Below are positions 60,198-64,000 of a DNA stretch of 64,000 bases, piece after piece; position 1 is the first letter of the stretch, and every line of letters begins with the position of its first letter. Source of the stretch: Proluteimonas luteida (GTDB lineage: Bacteria > Pseudomonadota > Gammaproteobacteria > Xanthomonadales > Xanthomonadaceae); assembly GCF_021191695.1 (NCBI RefSeq), contig NZ_JAIWPT010000010.1:62001-126000 (forward strand), in the 5' to 3' direction. The notes beneath the pieces were generated by a model. That model searched no databases and was not told the DNA's origin. It saw nothing but the letters and a program-made list of their open reading frames with translations. Made by a program: the position numbers and the translations under genes.

Positions 60198-61108
60198 GCG
60201 CCCCGGGCGCCGGCTTCAGCGTCGCGACGGTCGACGACGCCGACGCCCTGGCGGCCGCCTACGCGGTCCGGAGCACGGTGTTCGTCGGGGAGCAGCAGGT
60301 GCCGCCGGCGCTGGAACGCGACGCGCTCGACACGCTGAGCCGGCACGTGATCGCCCGCGACGCCGACGGACGCGCGATCGGCACCGGTCGGCTCGGCCCC
60401 GACGGCCGCATCGGCCGCCTCGCGGTACTGGCCGGCTGGCGCGGCCGCGGCGTCGGCGACGCGCTGCTGCGGGCGTTGCTGGAACTGGCGGACGCGGCCG
60501 CCCTGCGCACCACGACGCTGCACGCGCAGCTGGCGGCGATGGATCTGTATGCCCGGCACGGCTTCGTCGCGCATGGCCCGGTGTTCGACGAGGCCGGCAT
60601 CGCGCACCGCGCCATGCGCCGCGTCGATGGCGCCGGTTTCGCGGTCGACGACCTCGACGCGGCGATCGACGTCAGCGTGACCCTGGTCCAGTCCGCGCGC
60701 CGCCACCTGTGGCTGCGCAGCCGCGACCTCGACCCCGGCCTGTTCGACCGTCCGGAGGTGTTGCGCGCGTTCCGCCGATTCGCCACCGCCGGTCGCGGCG
60801 GCGTTGTGCAGGTGCTGCTGCAGGACGCCTCGGCCCCGCAACGCGAGCATGCGCCGCTGCTCGCGCTGGCCCAGCGCCTGCCCAGCGCATTCGCGTTCCG
60901 CGCCGTCGACGATGCCGTCGACCGCAGCTTCGCCGGTGCCTTCCTGGTCAACGACAACGGCGGTTTCCTGGTCCGTGCCCTCGGCCACCGCTTCGACGGC
61001 GAGGCCGCGACCCGGCAGCCGGGACAGGCCCGCCAGCTGGCCATGCAGTTCGCGCCGGTCTGGGAGCGTTCACGTCCCTGCACCGAGTTCCGCGCGCTCG
61101 GCATCTAG
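60194..61108 (+). CDS. GNAT acetyltransferase with C-terminal DUF7931-like domain
   Basis: A 304-residue two-domain protein. Residues 1-145 are a GNAT domain of the ElaA/YjcF-like type: VRSTVFVGEQQVPPALERDALD, then GRIGRLAVLAGWRGRGVGDALLRALL (acetyl-CoA loop GWRGRGVG) and YARHGFVAHGPVF. Residues about 150-304 form a phospholipase-D-like or nuclease-like domain (LRSRDLDPGLFDRPEVLRAFRRF), annotated DUF7931 in relatives. Function unknown. The ATG at 60194 overlaps the roxA stop, so translation is coupled; the two may act on the same process. Confidence 0.85.
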   Translation: MSAPGAGFSVATVDDADALAAAYAVRSTVFVGEQQVPPALERDALDTLSRHVIARDADGRAIGTGRLGPDGRIGRLAVLAGWRGRGVGDALLRALLELADAAALRTTTLHAQLAAMDLYARHGFVAHGPVFDEAGIAHRAMRRVDGAGFAVDDLDAAIDVSVTLVQSARRHLWLRSRDLDPGLFDRPEVLRAFRRFATAGRGGVVQVLLQDASAPQREHAPLLALAQRLPSAFAFRAVDDAVDRSFAGAFLVNDNGGFLVRALGHRFDGEAATRQPGQARQLAMQFAPVWERSRPCTEFRALGI

Positions 61109-61217
61109 CGGAACACCGCCGCATCCGCGCCCTGCCGCCGCTCGCGGCGCGGCGTCCGGACCTGCATTGCCGCTGTCGATACGACCATCGATGGTGCACC
61201 GCGGCGGACGCTGCGCG

Positions 61218-61223
61218 TATACT
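61218..61223 (+). promoter_or_regulatory. Likely -10 element of the sucA promoter
   Basis: TATACT lies 91 bases before the sucA GTG in a 205-base intergenic stretch. The matching -35 box is poor (no TTGACA-like sequence), so another factor may assist. Confidence 0.5.
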
Positions 61224-61313
61224 GTCCGGCCACAACGCCGCCCGCTCCGGTGCGCACGGACATGCGCGCCGGGTCAGGCCCCGCCCCTTCCCAAAGAGCC
61301 CGAATCGCCAGAC

Positions 61314-64000
61314 GTGGACAGTCTCCTGAAGCAGTTTGCGCAGTCCTCCCAGTTCGGCGCCAATGCCGCCTACATCGAAGATCTCTACGAGCAGTATCTG
61401 GTGGAGCCCGACAGCGTCGGGACGAAGTGGAAGCAGTGGTTCGACACGTTTCATGGCCGCGAAGCCGGCGACGTCCCCCATTCGGCGGTCATCGCCGAGG
61501 TTGCCGAAGCCGGCAGGCTGGCCGCGCGCGGCAACGCGCCGGGCGCCGGCAGCGCGACAGGCGACGAGCGTGAGCGCCATGTCGGCCGCCTGATCACGGC
61601 CTACCGCTCGCGCGGGCACCTGGGCGCGCAGCTCGACCCGCTGGGCCTGACCCCGCCGATCAATCCGCCGGACCTGGGGCTGCCGTTCCACCACCTGACC
61701 GAGGCCGACCTCGACGACGAGTTCAGCACCGGCGGCGTGGCCGGCCAGCCGCGGATGAAGCTGCGCGACCTGCTGGCGCTGCTCAAGGCCACCTATGCCG
61801 GGCCGATCGGCGCCGAGTTCATGCACATCCCCGACTTCGAGCAGCGCAACTGGCTCTACCGGCGCCTCGAGGCGGCCGGCGGCCGCTTCGCGCGCAGCCC
61901 GGAGGAGAAGAAGCGCATCCTCGAACGCCTGACCGCGGCCGAGGGCCTGGAGCGCTACCTGCACACCAAGTACGTCGGCCAGAAGCGCTTCTCGCTGGAA
62001 GGCGGCGACGCGCTGATCCCGCTGCTCGACGACCTGATCCAGCGCGCCGGCAAGGACGGCGTCAAGGACATCGTCATGGGCATGGCCCACCGCGGCCGCC
62101 TCAACGTGCTGGTCAACACCCTGGGCAAGAACCCGCGCAAGCTGTTCGACGAGTTCGAAGGCAAGTTCGACCACAGCGCCGACGACCGCGCCCATACCGG
62201 CGACGTGAAGTACCACATGGGCTTCTCCGCCGACCTGGCCACGCCGGGCGGCGCGGTGCACCTGGCACTGGCGTTCAACCCCTCGCACCTGGAGATCGTC
62301 AACCCGGTGGTGGCCGGCAGCGTGCGCTCGCGCCAGCACCGCCGCCGCGACCGCGAACGCAAGATCGTGCTGCCGGTGCTGCTGCACGGCGACGCGGCGA
62401 TCGCCGGCCAGGGCGTCAACATGGAACTGTTCCAGATGTCGCAGGCGCGCGGTTTCGCGGTCGGCGGCACGGTCCACATCGTCGTCAACAACCAGGTCGG
62501 CTTCACCACCAGCGACCGCCAGGACGCGCGCTCGACGCTGTACTGCACCGACGTGGCCAAGATGGTCGGCGCGCCGGTGCTGCACGTCAACGCCGACCAC
62601 CCGGAGGCCGTGGTGTTCTGCGCCGAGCTGGCCTACGACTTCCGCCAGCAGTTCGGCAAGGACGTGGTCATCGACCTGGTCTGCTACCGCCGCCACGGCC
62701 ACAACGAGGCCGACGAGCCGGCGGCGACGCAGCCGCTGATGTACCAGGTGATCCGCAAGCACAAGACCCCGCGCGAGCTCTACACCGACCAGCTCGAGCA
62801 GGAGGGCGTGCTGAGCGCCGCCGACGCCAAGGCGATCGTCGACCGCTACCGCGACAAGCTCGACGCGGGCGAAGTCACGACCGAGCTGGCGAAGGGCCGC
62901 GCCGCGGACTACGACCTGACCATCGACTGGGATCCCTACCTCGCCGGCCGCCTCAGCGACAACCTCGACACCAGCGTGTCGCTGGAGAAGCTGACCGCGC
63001 TGGCCAGGAAGATCAACACGGTTCCCGACGAGGTGGTGCTGCATCCGCGCGTCGCCAAGATCTACGAGGACCGCCGCAAGATGACGGCCGGCGAGCTGCC
63101 GGGCGACTGGGGCTTCGCCGAGAACCTCGCCTACGCGACCCTGCTCGATGCCGGCAACCGCCTGCGCCTGGTCGGCCAGGACAGCGGACGCGGCACGTTC
63201 TTCCACCGCCACGCGGTGCTGCACGACCAGAAGACCGGCAACGACTACATCCCGCTGCAGCAACTGGTGCAGGACCCCGAGGACGCGACCATCATCGACT
63301 CGCTGCTCAGCGAGGAGGCGGTGATGGCGTTCGAGTACGGCTACTCGACGTCCGAGCCCGGCACGCTGTGCATCTGGGAAGCCCAGTTCGGCGATTTCGC
63401 CAATGGCGCCCAGGTCGTCATCGACCAGTTCCTGTCGTCGGGCGAGGCCAAGTGGGAGCGCCTGTGCGGCCTGGCGCTGTTCCTGCCGCACGGCTACGAG
63501 GGTCAGGGCCCGGAGCACAGCTCCGCGCGCCTGGAGCGCTTCCTGCAGCTGTGCGCACTCGAGAACATGATGGTCTGCGTGCCGACCACGCCGGCGCAGG
63601 CCTTCCATATGATCCGCCGCCAGCTGTGCATGAGCACGCGTAAGCCGCTGGTGGTGATGACGCCCAAGTCGCTGCTGCGCCACAAGCTGGCGGTGTCGAC
63701 GCTGGAGGAACTGGCCGACGGCGAGTTCCAGCACCTGCTCCCCGATACCGATGCCGATCCGGCCAAGGTCAAGCGCATCGTCGCCTGCTCGGGCAAGGTC
63801 TACTACGACCTGCTGGAGGAGGCCCGCAAGCAGGAGCTGGACTCGGTGGCGATCCTGCGCGTCGAGCAGCTGTACCCGTTCCCGCGCGAGCTGCTGGCCG
63901 CCGAGTTCAAGCGCTACGCCAAGGCCACCGACATCGTCTGGTGCCAGGAGGAACCGCAGAACCAGGGCGCGTGGTACCAGATCAAGCATCACCTGGAGTT
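61314..64000 (+). CDS. sucA: 2-oxoglutarate dehydrogenase E1, 3' end outside window
   Basis: The thiamine-diphosphate-dependent E1 subunit of the 2-oxoglutarate dehydrogenase complex, which decarboxylates 2-oxoglutarate and hands the succinyl group to SucB. The 895 codons present run from DSLLKQFAQSSQFGANAAYIEDLYEQYLV through MGMAHRGRLNVLVNTLGK, GDAAIAGQGVNMELFQMS (ThDP/metal region), RRHGHNEADEPA and PHGYEGQGPEHSSARLERF. A full enzyme would be about 940 residues, so about 45 are missing beyond base 64000. The start is GTG at 61314, matching xanthomonad SucA starts; no ATG fits. sucB would be expected downstream. Confidence 0.96.
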   Translation, partial: MDSLLKQFAQSSQFGANAAYIEDLYEQYLVEPDSVGTKWKQWFDTFHGREAGDVPHSAVIAEVAEAGRLAARGNAPGAGSATGDERERHVGRLITAYRSRGHLGAQLDPLGLTPPINPPDLGLPFHHLTEADLDDEFSTGGVAGQPRMKLRDLLALLKATYAGPIGAEFMHIPDFEQRNWLYRRLEAAGGRFARSPEEKKRILERLTAAEGLERYLHTKYVGQKRFSLEGGDALIPLLDDLIQRAGKDGVKDIVMGMAHRGRLNVLVNTLGKNPRKLFDEFEGKFDHSADDRAHTGDVKYHMGFSADLATPGGAVHLALAFNPSHLEIVNPVVAGSVRSRQHRRRDRERKIVLPVLLHGDAAIAGQGVNMELFQMSQARGFAVGGTVHIVVNNQVGFTTSDRQDARSTLYCTDVAKMVGAPVLHVNADHPEAVVFCAELAYDFRQQFGKDVVIDLVCYRRHGHNEADEPAATQPLMYQVIRKHKTPRELYTDQLEQEGVLSAADAKAIVDRYRDKLDAGEVTTELAKGRAADYDLTIDWDPYLAGRLSDNLDTSVSLEKLTALARKINTVPDEVVLHPRVAKIYEDRRKMTAGELPGDWGFAENLAYATLLDAGNRLRLVGQDSGRGTFFHRHAVLHDQKTGNDYIPLQQLVQDPEDATIIDSLLSEEAVMAFEYGYSTSEPGTLCIWEAQFGDFANGAQVVIDQFLSSGEAKWERLCGLALFLPHGYEGQGPEHSSARLERFLQLCALENMMVCVPTTPAQAFHMIRRQLCMSTRKPLVVMTPKSLLRHKLAVSTLEELADGEFQHLLPDTDADPAKVKRIVACSGKVYYDLLEEARKQELDSVAILRVEQLYPFPRELLAAEFKRYAKATDIVWCQEEPQNQGAWYQIKHHLE

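Noticed and set aside
60948-63992. A 1014-residue open frame on the minus strand
   Set aside because: Antisense to sucA, whose homology is unmistakable.

Overview
The window is 64 kb of a high-GC, gene-dense chromosome that looks like a gammaproteobacterium of the Xanthomonadaceae (Lysobacter/Luteimonas side). The clues are a methionine synthase split into two genes behind an ArsR/methyltransferase-like regulator, a GTG-started SucA with the xanthomonad-type N terminus, a large NAD-dependent glutamate dehydrogenase, a YtrA-type GntR/ABC operon, and intergenic GTAG-type REP palindromes like those of Stenotrophomonas and relatives. No phage, plasmid, insertion sequence, CRISPR array or defence island was seen. 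The species is an inference; no 16S gene is present.

Layout. 1-5.3 kb: class I fumarase (cut by the window start), an amidinotransferase-fold hydrolase, a BON protein, an ABC exporter, then tRNA-Ala(GGC) and tRNA-Glu(TTC) behind a consensus promoter and before a terminator. 5.3-10.2 kb: a REP-rich gap, a YqiB-type protein, and the divergent ppsR/ppsA pair. 10.2-17.5 kb: orn, tadA, a LysR regulator divergent from a CidA/CidB (LrgA/LrgB) pair, a deoxyinosine glycosylase, two pirins around an unknown secreted protein, and a glutamine amidotransferase. 17.5-25.3 kb: TrhO-type rhodanese, an exported PepA, an HD hydrolase, two transporters, a stress-type four-helix-bundle protein and another REP cluster. 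25.3-31.5 kb: a secreted S9 peptidase, a spermidine-synthase-like protein, 5'-nucleotidase, an alpha/beta hydrolase and NAD kinase.

31.7-38.3 kb: a 1717-residue NAD-glutamate dehydrogenase and an acyl-CoA dehydrogenase. 38.5-43.6 kb: a methionine-cycle operon (SahR-type regulator, metH1, metH2). A nested palindromic repeat separates the two metH genes, and a second repeat lies in frame inside metH2. 43.6-50.1 kb: a nucleotidyltransferase, a lipoprotein amidohydrolase, an alpha/beta hydrolase, YaiL- and SlyX-type proteins, two adjacent exported FKBP-type prolyl isomerases and an exported glutathione peroxidase. 50.2-54.5 kb: a YtrA-type operon with a clear promoter and operator (orphan small ORF, GntR regulator, ABC ATPase, permease, GSGD-repeat protein, YggN-type lipoprotein). 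54.6-64 kb: class II fumarase, purB, a DUF3060 lipoprotein, a VOC protein, the ribosomal hydroxylase RoxA overlapping a GNAT gene, and sucA (cut by the window end).

The gene content is mostly core metabolism (TCA cycle, gluconeogenic PEP synthesis, methionine/SAM cycle, purine synthesis) plus envelope proteins. I found no clearly undescribed multi-gene system. The most unusual signals are the repeats: several palindromic families that nest in one another, split the metH genes, and in one case have become coding sequence.
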